A stretch of DNA of 5,909 bases from Nitrospirae bacterium RIFCSPHIGHO2_01_FULL_66_17 (GCA_001803875.1 MHEO01000064.1:1-5909); one strand, 5' to 3'; shown: positions 1-5,744, counted from the first letter of the stretch. Numbers and translations are program-made. The notes: a model not told the origin generated them from the letters alone.

Positions 1-596
1 AGGTAGCCCTTGAACACGCCCACGCCGAAGAGCGTGACCGTCGAGACGGCGACCGATACGGGCAGCGCGACGGCGCCGGGGGCAAGCAGGTACGGGATGA
101 GCGGGATCACCGAGCCGACGATGAACGAGGCGCCCATCACCAGAGCGGCTTGCATCGGCCGGTTGATCTCGGCGCGGCCCAGGCCCAACACCTTCTCGTG
201 GTAGGTCTGCAGCACGATGTCGGGACGGGGCTGCAGCAGGCGGACGATCCGGTAGGCATTCTCGCGCGGCAGGCCCTCGGCCTGAAGCGATTCCAGCACC
301 GCTTCTTGCGCGAGGTACGGCTCGCTCGCCAGGCGCTCGGTCTCGGTGCGGATCTCGGCGTCGAAGATCTCCTTCTCGGCTTTGGACGACAGGTAGGAGC
401 CGGCCGCCATCGAGATCGCCCCCGTGGCCGCGGCCGTGATGCCGCCCAGCAGCACGATCGTCAGATCCGCCGTCGCGCCTTGGATGCCGGACACCAGGCC
501 CAGGTTGCTGATGAGGCCGTCCTGAATCCCGAACACGAATTCCCTGACGCGGCCGCGCCGCTCGATGCGACGCCGTTTCTCGTCGAGCGTGGGCAT
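1..596 (-). CDS. VIT1/CCC1-family iron/manganese transporter, N-terminal 198 residues (runs off window)
   Basis: The translation starts MPTLDEKRRRIERRGRVREF and is open to the window edge, so the C-terminus is missing. Residues 22-37 (FGIQDGLISNLGLVSG) match the first-helix signature of the VIT/CCC1 (DUF125) family, which moves Fe2+ or Mn2+ out of the cytosol. A small-residue helix follows (about 47-68, ending ISMAAGSYLSS). A charged stretch at about 72-140 is rich in Glu (E74, E76, E81, E85, E87, E92, E98, E102), as in the cytosolic metal-binding domain of plant VIT1. Hydrophobic helices follow at about 150-171 and from 176. The ATG lies 2 bp after the peroxiredoxin stop and I see no strong Shine-Dalgarno, so translation is probably coupled. 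The family is clear; whether the metal is Fe or Mn is not decided by sequence. Confidence 0.93.
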   Translation of the reverse strand, partial: MPTLDEKRRRIERRGRVREFVFGIQDGLISNLGLVSGIQGATADLTIVLLGGITAAATGAISMAAGSYLSSKAEKEIFDAEIRTETERLASEPYLAQEAVLESLQAEGLPRENAYRIVRLLQPRPDIVLQTYHEKVLGLGRAEINRPMQAALVMGASFIVGSVIPLIPYLLAPGAVALPVSVAVSTVTLFGVGVFKGY

Positions 597-598
597 GC

Positions 599-1126
599 TC
601 AATATTTGGGGCCGAGATCCGAGGTCAAGTCACCCGGCTGCCAATCGGCGGGACACAACCGGCCGGTCTGCAAAGCACGCACGACCCGCAGGGTCTCCTC
701 CACGCTGCGCCCGACGTTGTGGTGGCTCGCGACCACGTACGCCACGATGCCGGCGGGATCGGTGACGAACGTCACCCGGCGCGCCACCCCCGCCTCGCGG
801 TCCAGCACGCCGTAGGCCGCGGCAACCGTGCGGTCGGTGTCCGCCAACAGGGGGTAGGAGATCCCGCCCAACTCTCTGGCCCACTCGCGGTGACTCTCCA
901 CCGAATCGACGCTGACGCCCAGAATGTCCACCCCGAGTTTGGCGAACGCCTCCCGCTCGCGGTGAAAGCCCACCACCTCGGTGGGACACACGAACGTGAA
1001 ATCGGCGGGATAGAAGAAGAGGACCACCCATCGGCCGCGGTGGTCGGCCAGGCGCCAGCGGCCGTCGCGGTCACCGGCCACGCCGGGCAGCGCGAAGTCG
1101 GGCGCGGCTTCGCCGATGGGAATCAC
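599..1126 (-). CDS. Typical 2-Cys peroxiredoxin (AhpC/TSA family)
   Basis: This 175-residue thioredoxin-fold protein should reduce H2O2 and organic hydroperoxides in the cytosol. The peroxidatic site is P40-x3-T44-x2-C47 within FYPADFTFVCPTEV, the classical PxxxTxxC motif. The resolving cysteine is C158 in GRLCPADWQPG, as in dimeric 2-Cys Prx/AhpC proteins. An Arg (R116 or R117, before VTFVTDP) fits the conserved active-site arginine. I chose the GTG start at 1126: it overlaps the DUF3422 stop as GTGA, has a strong GGAGGGG site just upstream, and gives the normal family N-terminus (IPIGEAAPDFALP). A longer open frame continues upstream but is only antisense-free space within the DUF3422 gene. 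The C-terminus is short, ending SDLGPKY. No reductase partner such as AhpF or a thioredoxin is in the window, so the electron donor is unknown. Confidence 0.95.
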   Translation of the reverse strand: MIPIGEAAPDFALPGVAGDRDGRWRLADHRGRWVVLFFYPADFTFVCPTEVVGFHREREAFAKLGVDILGVSVDSVESHREWARELGGISYPLLADTDRTVAAAYGVLDREAGVARRVTFVTDPAGIVAYVVASHHNVGRSVEETLRVVRALQTGRLCPADWQPGDLTSDLGPKY

Positions 1127-2439
1127 GGCCCCTCCGTGTCGCGCGCGAGGAATCGCTTCGCCTGCCAGGTGAGGAAGAAGGCAAGGCCGAAGGCGGCCGG
1201 GATGAAGATGGCCGTCGCGGTCGTGGCGTCGGCCAGCCACCCGTGGTTCTCCAGGGCCTTGAACCCGTAGTTGCCGAGCCCCGTGAGATAGTAGGCCTGC
1301 ACGATCACCGAGAGCGACTCGACCATGTGTTGCAAGCGGACCTGGGCCTTGGTCGTCCGGTCCATGCTGGAGAGGATCGTGAGGTTCTGCTGCTCCATCG
1401 CAAGGTCGATGCGCGTGCGGAGGATGGAGACCATCCCCTCGAACGATTGCTCCAGCGCCTCGATGCGGTGGATCAGGCGCTGGTACCCGTCGGCGATGCC
1501 GCGGATGCGGCGGATCACGTGGACGCCCAGCGATTCCAGGCGCTCCAGGGGCTCTTCCTTCAGGTCGTCCACGGTCGTTCGGATGATCGAGTCGTACGGC
1601 ACGGCGGAGGCCAGGTGGTAGCGGATCGCCTCGCCCAGACGGCTCACCTCGGCGAGCGCCTCGGTCAACTGCGACAGCCACGTTTGGAGTTGCGCGGGAT
1701 CGGCGGCGGCCAGCCCCCGCGTGATCGCGTCCCGATCCGAGAGCTGCCGCTTCTCGAGCAGAAACACCTGGTCCATCGCCGCCGCGAAGTTGGGAAGCGG
1801 TATGCGGATCAGGTGGTCGTAGTTTTCGATCTTGGTCACGCACTCCACGGCGAACGCGAGGACGTGCGCCAGCGCCTCGCGGTCGTGGCCATGCAGGAGG
1901 TAACGCCGCCGGCCGTGGGCATCGGGCTCGAAATCGGTGAAGAGCAGGACCGGCGCCCCCAGCACGCGGCCGCCGAACCACGTCCGGTCCGGCGCGAGGC
2001 CGAAATCCGGCGCGACCTCGGTGGCCCGGTCGGTGATCACCACGTCGACCGCGGTGACGATGTCGCCGAACCCCGCGCAGACGACGGGGCGCCCCGGCCA
2101 TTCGAGCGGGCCGAACGACAGGCGCCGCGCCGGATCCGCCGGGAGATACCACGTTTGATAGCTGTAGTATTCGGTGTGGAGCTGCCAGCGGACGATCAGG
2201 CGGTCGCCCGACTCGTGATTCAGCACGCCGTACCCCCAGCGCTCCCTCATCACAACGCGCTCGGGCGGGACGCCGAGATCGGCCAGCGTCCGCTCGAACG
2301 CGGCGCGCGCCGCGCGGCTCTCGGACGGCGGGTCCTTCATCAGAAACGCCATGTGGTGCAGGTGCGCCGGCACGCCCAGCGCCCGCTCGAACGACGTGTG
2401 CGGGTCGCGCGGCCGATCTTCGGGTGGGGAGGAAAGCAT
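1123..2439 (-). CDS. DUF3422 family membrane-anchored protein
   Basis: This 438-residue protein resembles DUF3422 (COG4949), a family with no established biochemical role. The N-terminal part (about 1-215) is a mixed soluble domain; residues near 30-110 contain HHMAFLMKD, a WGYG segment and RWQLHTEYYSYQTWY, like the family's RxxHTEFxSY region. Residues about 215-370 are mostly charged helix, probably coiled coil. The segment SILRTRIDLAMEQQNLTIL followed by SSMDRTTKAQVRLQHMVESL is the most family-like part. Two hydrophobic helices follow, at about 373-390 and 404-425, joined by a loop with GNYGFKALENHGW, and the tail is short and basic. The ATG at 2439 has only a close AGGA three bases upstream, which lies in a repeat remnant. 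The stop overlaps the peroxiredoxin start. The family assignment is from memory of conserved segments; the function is unknown. Confidence 0.82.
   Translation of the reverse strand: MLSSPPEDRPRDPHTSFERALGVPAHLHHMAFLMKDPPSESRAARAAFERTLADLGVPPERVVMRERWGYGVLNHESGDRLIVRWQLHTEYYSYQTWYLPADPARRLSFGPLEWPGRPVVCAGFGDIVTAVDVVITDRATEVAPDFGLAPDRTWFGGRVLGAPVLLFTDFEPDAHGRRRYLLHGHDREALAHVLAFAVECVTKIENYDHLIRIPLPNFAAAMDQVFLLEKRQLSDRDAITRGLAAADPAQLQTWLSQLTEALAEVSRLGEAIRYHLASAVPYDSIIRTTVDDLKEEPLERLESLGVHVIRRIRGIADGYQRLIHRIEALEQSFEGMVSILRTRIDLAMEQQNLTILSSMDRTTKAQVRLQHMVESLSVIVQAYYLTGLGNYGFKALENHGWLADATTATAIFIPAAFGLAFFLTWQAKRFLARDTEGP
1129..1135 (-). promoter_or_regulatory. Strong Shine-Dalgarno for the peroxiredoxin GTG start
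   Basis: On the minus strand GGAGGGG lies 2 bases before the GTG start (5 bases if only GGAG is counted as the core). It sits inside the last codons of the DUF3422 gene. It decides the GTG start at 1126 and supports coupled translation of the two genes. Confidence 0.75.
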
Positions 2440-2443
2440 CGAT

Positions 2444-2471
2444 CCTAGGAGCGTGTCTGAGTATTCCGCCA
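2444..2471. repeat. Degenerate half-copy of the palindromic element (arm only)
   Basis: The segment beginning CCTAGGAGCGTGTCTGAG and ending TTCCGCCAG resembles the arm GAGCCCGTTCAGGAATGCGC at 2475 (about 16 of 23 aligned positions with one gap). It also carries the TAGGAGC that begins both full copies when read on the minus strand. Its palindromic CCTAGG (2444-2449) supplies the AGGA just ahead of the DUF3422 start. It could be the outer arm of a larger nested palindrome ending at the CTCCTA of 2596-2601, or decayed sequence from another copy. Confidence 0.45.
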
Positions 2472-2474
2472 GTT

Positions 2475-2598
2475 GAGCCCGTTCAGGAATGCGCCAGATG
2501 CAAGGCGGAGCGAGAACCGGAGCGGAGCGTACTCAGTGTGTACGTGAGCACCGGAAGCGCAGCGACAACGCAGCAGATGGCCATTCATGGACGGGCTC
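2475..2598. repeat. Palindromic repeat element, copy A (124 bp)
   Basis: The left arm at 2475-2496 (GAGCCCGTTCAGGAATGCGC then CA) pairs with the right arm at 2578-2598 (TGGCCATTCATGGACGGGCT then C), with one T/G wobble, one mismatch and one bulged C. The loop is 81 bases and contains a smaller imperfect stem (GTACTCA at 2529-2535 with TGAGCAC at 2545-2551). Copy B at 3318-3516 has the same arms and shares the internal block GTACGTGAGCAC and an ACAACGC. It has no coding capacity of its own. It resembles REP/MITE-like non-autonomous elements; I do not recognise a named family. It occupies almost all of the gap between the lipoprotein gene and the DUF3422 gene. Confidence 0.85.
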
Positions 2599-3264
2599 CT
2601 AAAACGGGCTCAGGTTGGAAAAACCCTCAGGGATCGAAAACCGCCCGGGATCGAACGCCTGGGATTCCACGTTCCGGTACGACACGATGACGGTCCGAGT
2701 CCCCTCCTGCATGTACATCACGCGGAGGGGCAGGCGCCGAGGCGCGACGGCGGTCCACACGAGCGCGTAGTCGGGCGTCGGATGCTTCCCCACTCGGCGC
2801 TCCACCAGCGCGAGGCGCGCCGGCACGCCGTCGAGGTCATCATCCTTGAGCGGAATGGACCGCACGGTGACCTCCGGCGGCTGCGGCGCCCATCCCTCGA
2901 CGAACGCGCGCACGGCGAGCGGCGTCGACAGCTCGATGTCGAAGTAGATGCGGTCGTCGGGGAACACGCGGTAGAACCGCTTGCGCTCAAAATCGTAAAG
3001 GTGAAACTCGGCGTAGCCGGCGCGGCCGGACCCGCTATCAGGCTCCAGTCGGGCCTTCGCGCCGGCGAGGTACAGCCTGGTCGTGGTCGTCGTGGCGCGC
3101 CCATCCATGGTCAACACGGTCTGCTCGATGTCGGCCGCGATGACCGGCGCGGCGTCGGACGCGGCCGGTGGCAAACCCTGGGCCGTCGCGGGGAGGCAGC
3201 CAGCGAGAACGACGCCGACCGCAAGGCACACCGTCTTCGTCGCCGCAAACGCACGCTCTCTCAA
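2599..3264 (-). CDS. Exported, probably lipid-anchored LolA/DUF4412-like protein
   Basis: With a TTG start at 3264 the product has 221 residues. Its N-terminus is RERAFAATK, then the hydrophobic stretch VCLAVGVVLAGC, with a lipobox-like LAG-C at residues 20-23. Cleavage after ATA (26-28) by signal peptidase I is the alternative. The mature part has alternating beta segments typical of a half-barrel (RLYLAGAKARLE, FHLYDFERKRFYRVFPDD, ALVWTAVAPRRLPLRVMYM). It ends VIVSYRNVESQAFDPGRFSI then PEGF, like DUF4412/LolA-type periplasmic proteins ending in FxxPxGY/F. No ATG or GTG gives a credible signal peptide. An ATG at 3456 would read through repeat DNA and is rejected. No Shine-Dalgarno is visible at the TTG, because the upstream DNA is a tandem repeat. 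The TAG stop lies at the edge of repeat copy A. The fold call is tentative and the function unknown. Confidence 0.72.
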   Translation of the reverse strand: MRERAFAATKTVCLAVGVVLAGCLPATAQGLPPAASDAAPVIAADIEQTVLTMDGRATTTTTRLYLAGAKARLEPDSGSGRAGYAEFHLYDFERKRFYRVFPDDRIYFDIELSTPLAVRAFVEGWAPQPPEVTVRSIPLKDDDLDGVPARLALVERRVGKHPTPDYALVWTAVAPRRLPLRVMYMQEGTRTVIVSYRNVESQAFDPGRFSIPEGFSNLSPF

Positions 3265-3265
3265 T

Positions 3266-3295
3266 TTGATGCTGCTTTGCTTGATGTTGCTTTGC
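3266..3295. repeat. 15-bp tandem direct repeat (two units, one mismatch)
   Basis: TTGATGCTGCTTTGC (3266-3280) is followed directly by TTGATGTTGCTTTGC (3281-3295), 14 of 15 bases identical. It lies 1 bp before the inferred TTG start of the lipoprotein gene, where the ribosome-binding site should be. It could be a recent slippage duplication or a paired binding site. Confidence 0.8.
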
Positions 3296-3297
3296 GA

Positions 3298-3318
3298 CCG
3301 AGGGGCGAAGCCCCTCGG
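3298..3318. repeat. Perfect 9-bp stem hairpin with triloop
   Basis: CCGAGGGGC, loop GAA, GCCCCTCGG is a perfect inverted repeat. Its last base is the first base of repeat copy B. It lies between larE and the lipoprotein gene. There is no T-run on either side, so it is not a standard intrinsic terminator, though the RNA hairpin could stabilise or pause a transcript. Confidence 0.8.
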
Positions 3319-3516
3319 AGCCTGTTCAGGAATGCGCCAGATGCAAGGCGGAAGGAGGCCTTGCGCGCCTTGTAGGGGCGAGGCGCTGCCTCGCCCAGGG
3401 CGGGTCATCGACCAGCCCCTACAGGTCGTACGTGAGCACGCAAGGCCGACTGACAACGCCGCTCTAGCGTGACGGACGAATGCTGCTTCCCGAGATGGCC
3501 ATTCCTGGACAGGCTC
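3318..3516. repeat. Palindromic repeat element, copy B (199 bp, with nested insertion)
   Basis: The left arm at 3318-3339 (GAGCCTGTTCAGGAATGCGC then CA) pairs with the right arm at 3496-3516 (TGGCCATTCCTGGACAGGCT then C) with a single wobble and one bulged C. A second stem lies inside: GGCCTTGCG (3357-3365) with CGCAAGGCC (3439-3447). Compared with copy A, the sixth arm base pair is T-A instead of C-G, a change on both sides that keeps the pairing. The extra 75 bases relative to copy A come mostly from the 53-bp palindrome at 3371-3423, plus about 20 bases near 3461-3493. Orientation is the same as copy A. Confidence 0.87.
3371..3423. repeat. Second palindromic element nested within copy B
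   Basis: The ends are TGTAGGGGC (3371-3379) and its exact complement GCCCCTACA (3415-3423). Between them lie two small hairpins: GAGGC-GCT-GCCTC core (extendable to a 9-bp stem at 3376-3396) and GGTC-ATC-GACC (3403-3413). As RNA or single-stranded DNA this folds like a three-way junction. Nothing comparable is in copy A, so it looks like an insertion into the loop of copy B. No target-site duplication is evident. Confidence 0.75.
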
Positions 3517-4314
3517 CTAGCCATGGAGGCTGCCCGACCGGAACGCCGCCAACTCCAGCGCAACGTGGCGAAACCCCAGCGCGCGAAGGGCGGCCGCGAT
3601 CTCGGCCCGCAGCGCCTCGTCGAGAAATCGCGCGAACTCGTCGCGCGCCACCTCGATCCGCGCCACATCCTGGTGGTGACGGACGCGGAACTCACGGAAT
3701 CCCCTATCGCGGAGGATCGCCTCGGCGCGGTCCACCTGCGAGAGCCGCTCGATCGTGATCGGCAGACCCGTGGGAAACCGCGAGGACAGACAGGGAGAGG
3801 CCGGCTGATCCCACGTCGGCAGGTCCAGCTCGCGGCTCAGCGAGCGGATCTCGGCCTTCGTCAACCCCGCATCCACCAGCGGGCTCGTGATACCGTGCTC
3901 GCGGGCGGCGGCCAGGCCGGGCCGGTGATCGGAGAGATCGTCGACGGTCGTGCCCTCGGCGATGTGGCGCAGCGCCAGCGCCTGCGCGAGCGGCTCCAGC
4001 CGCTCGAACAGCTCGTCCTTGCAGTGGTAGCAGCGGTCCGCCGGGTTGGCGACGAAGCCGGACCGGGCCATCTGCCGGGACTCCACCCACTCGTGGCGAA
4101 TCCCGATCCGCCGGGCGAGCGCGCCGGCCTGCTCGGCCATGTGCGCGGGATACGTCGGCGACAGCGCGGTGGCGGCCACCGCGCGCTCCCCCAGCGTGTC
4201 ACGGGCGGCCTTGGCCAACAACGTGCTATCGACGCCGCCGGAAAACGCGATCAAGACCGAATCGAGGTCGCGAAGGACGTCCTGCAGGCGGTGGTATTTG
4301 TCGCCGAGATCCAT
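3517..4314 (-). CDS. larE: LarE-type ATP-dependent sulfur insertase (NPN cofactor synthesis)
   Basis: This 265-residue PP-loop protein matches LarE, which adenylates the carboxylates of pyridinium-3,5-biscarboxylate mononucleotide and converts them to thiocarboxylates during synthesis of the nickel-pincer nucleotide cofactor of lactate racemase and related LarA enzymes. The ATP pyrophosphatase loop is FSGGVDSTLL (24-33). The LarE signatures NPADRCYHCKDELF (90-103) and QPASPCLSSRFPTG (170-183) are present. C175 corresponds to the sulfur-donating cysteine of the Lactobacillus plantarum enzyme. C95 and C98 form an additional CxxC, so the protein has the three cysteines expected of [4Fe-4S]-dependent LarE proteins such as that of Thermotoga maritima. 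The ATG at 4314 has a good site (AGGAAG, 8-base spacer) and starts 20 bp after the M16 gene. Its TAG stop touches repeat copy B. larA, larB and larC are not in the window. Confidence 0.93.
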   Translation of the reverse strand: MDLGDKYHRLQDVLRDLDSVLIAFSGGVDSTLLAKAARDTLGERAVAATALSPTYPAHMAEQAGALARRIGIRHEWVESRQMARSGFVANPADRCYHCKDELFERLEPLAQALALRHIAEGTTVDDLSDHRPGLAAAREHGITSPLVDAGLTKAEIRSLSRELDLPTWDQPASPCLSSRFPTGLPITIERLSQVDRAEAILRDRGFREFRVRHHQDVARIEVARDEFARFLDEALRAEIAAALRALGFRHVALELAAFRSGSLHG

Positions 4315-4322
4315 GAATCGTT

Positions 4323-4336
4323 CTTCCTATCCTCCT
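4323..4336 (-). promoter_or_regulatory. Double Shine-Dalgarno region for larE
   Basis: On the minus strand AGGAGG (4336-4331) overlaps the TAG stop of the M16 gene and is followed by AGGAAG (4328-4323), which sits 8 bases before the larE ATG. The nearer motif has the better spacing. The overlap of stop and ribosome site fits reinitiation from the upstream gene. Confidence 0.6.
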
Positions 4337-5744
4337 ATGGAGATGGCGCGGCCGGCAACGCGGCGGCCGGGTGCGGCGCCGGATCGAGCGCCAGCTCCCG
4401 CGTCCGACCCACCACGACCAGCACGGCACGCTCGGGGTCGAGGCGCGCGGCGGCCACGCGGCGCACGTCGTCGCGGGTCACGGCGCGGATCGTGCGGGGG
4501 TAGTCCTCAAAGTACCGCAACCCCAGGCCGTGGAATTCGACCAGGCCCAGCAACCGCGCCAGCTTCGCGTTGGTTTCGAACCGTAGCGGAAAACTCCCGG
4601 CGAGGTACTCCTTGGCGGCGTCCAACTCGGCGTCGGTCACCCCCTCCGCCCGCATCCGCGCGAGCTCATCCCGCACCGCCCGGATCGCCTCCCCCGCCGA
4701 CGCGGTCTTGGTCTGCAGGCTGACCGAGAAAGCGCCCGGATACCGCTTCGCGTCGAACCCGCTGGAAATCCCATACACCAGACCCCGGTTGTCGCGGATC
4801 GTCGTCATCAGCCGCGACGCAAAGCCTCCGCCGCCCAGGATGTAGTTCATCACCGTGACCGGGTAGAAATCGGGGTCGGTCCGCGCGATCCCGAGGTGTC
4901 CCAGGATGATCGTCGCCTGGGTGAGGTCCTTGTCGATGAGCACCACGGTCTGGTCCGCGACCGGCGGCGCCGGCGTGACGGTCACGGGGAGCATGGGGGC
5001 CTTCTCCCATCGGCCGAACGCCGCCTGCGCCACGCGGCGCGCCTCGGGCGCGCCCAGATCGCCGACCACCGCCAGGATCGCGTTGTTGGGCCGGTAATAG
5101 GTCCGGTGGAACGCCACCACCTCCTCGCGGGTGAGGGTGGGCACGGTGCTCTCCAGCCCTTCGACCGGGTTCCGGTACGGATGGGGGCCGAACACGAGCG
5201 GCGCGAACGCCTTCTGGGCCACGTCCTCGGGGTCGTCCTTCGCCGCGCGAATGCCGGACAGCGTCTCGCGGCGCAGCCGCTCCACCTCCGCGGCCGGGAA
5301 CGCGGGGCGGAGGAGCGCGTCGGCCATCACGTTCAACGCCGCGGGGAGATCCTTCTTCAGCGCGGTCAGGGTGAGCGTGGAGATGTCGTCGTCCGCGCGC
5401 GCGGTCAGGCTACCGCCGATGAAGTCGATCGCCTCCGCGATCTCGACCGCGGAGCGGGCGGCCGTGCCCTTGAGCAGCAGCCCGGCGGTCAGCGCGGCCA
5501 GGCCGGCGCGCCCCTCGGGGTCGGCCACGGCTCCGGCCTTGATCACGAGGTGGGCCTCGACGGCGGGGATCGCATGACGCTCCACGAGCAGCACGACGAG
5601 CCCGTTGGCCATCGTCCACCGCTCGATCTTCAGGGGAGGCGCCGCCGCAGCCGGTCGCCCCCACGCGACCACCGCCAGGACAACCACGGCCCACGCCCAA
5701 CCGGCCATCCGCCGGCGTTCTGCCCGCAGCCCGCCGTTGCTCAC
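4335..5744 (-). CDS. M16B-family protein lacking the HXXEH zinc site (non-catalytic subunit)
   Basis: This 469-residue protein has the M16B layout. A signal sequence covers about residues 13-35 (hydrophobic WAWAVVVLAVVAW, then AAAA). The N-terminal half-domain spans about 38-230 and ends with TYYRPNNAILAVVGDL. The C-terminal half-domain (about 265-450) contains LGGGGFASRLMTTIRDNRGL then VYG. Where active members have HxxEH before LLFKGT, this protein reads AALTAG (83-88, before LLLKGT): the His, Glu and His positions are A84, A87 and G88. The R320/Y324 pair in RGLVY matches the Arg-Tyr motif that the inactive subunit contributes to substrate binding in heterodimeric M16B peptidases. The chosen GTG start overlaps the upstream stop as GTGA. 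An ATG at 5708 (residue 13) would also leave a good signal peptide. The tail is Ala/Pro-rich. It is probably a periplasmic partner of the upstream gene product. Confidence 0.92.
   Translation of the reverse strand: MSNGGLRAERRRMAGWAWAVVVLAVVAWGRPAAAAPPLKIERWTMANGLVVLLVERHAIPAVEAHLVIKAGAVADPEGRAGLAALTAGLLLKGTAARSAVEIAEAIDFIGGSLTARADDDISTLTLTALKKDLPAALNVMADALLRPAFPAAEVERLRRETLSGIRAAKDDPEDVAQKAFAPLVFGPHPYRNPVEGLESTVPTLTREEVVAFHRTYYRPNNAILAVVGDLGAPEARRVAQAAFGRWEKAPMLPVTVTPAPPVADQTVVLIDKDLTQATIILGHLGIARTDPDFYPVTVMNYILGGGGFASRLMTTIRDNRGLVYGISSGFDAKRYPGAFSVSLQTKTASAGEAIRAVRDELARMRAEGVTDAELDAAKEYLAGSFPLRFETNAKLARLLGLVEFHGLGLRYFEDYPRTIRAVTRDDVRRVAAARLDPERAVLVVVGRTRELALDPAPHPAAALPAAPSP

Noticed and set aside
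150..815. 221-codon open frame on the plus strand
   Set aside because: It is antisense to the VIT and peroxiredoxin genes and has shadow-type composition.
599..2152. 517-residue reading of the peroxiredoxin frame with a long N-terminal extension
   Set aside because: The extension is an out-of-frame Arg/Pro/Gly-rich shadow of the DUF3422 gene. The GTG at 1126 has a strong ribosome site and gives the family N-terminus.
1243..2448. 401-codon open frame on the plus strand
   Set aside because: It is exactly antisense to the DUF3422 gene, is rich in Arg/His/Val/Gly as expected for antisense of high-GC coding DNA, and shows no recognisable domain.
3266..3295. CRISPR array
   Set aside because: There are only two directly abutting units with no spacers between them.
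3298..3318. Intrinsic terminator
   Set aside because: The stem is strong but no T-run follows on either strand.
3265..3456. 64-codon upstream extension of the lipoprotein gene to an ATG at 3456
   Set aside because: It would translate repeat copy B, the hairpin and the tandem repeat, and it would bury the signal peptide about 75 residues into the protein.
2444..3516. Complete insertion sequence or composite transposon
   Set aside because: There is no transposase or fragment of one, and the repeats are too short to code for one. At most these are non-autonomous elements.
3469..4503. 344-codon open frame on the plus strand
   Set aside because: It is antisense to larE, starts inside repeat copy B and has low-complexity Arg/Gln/Gly composition.
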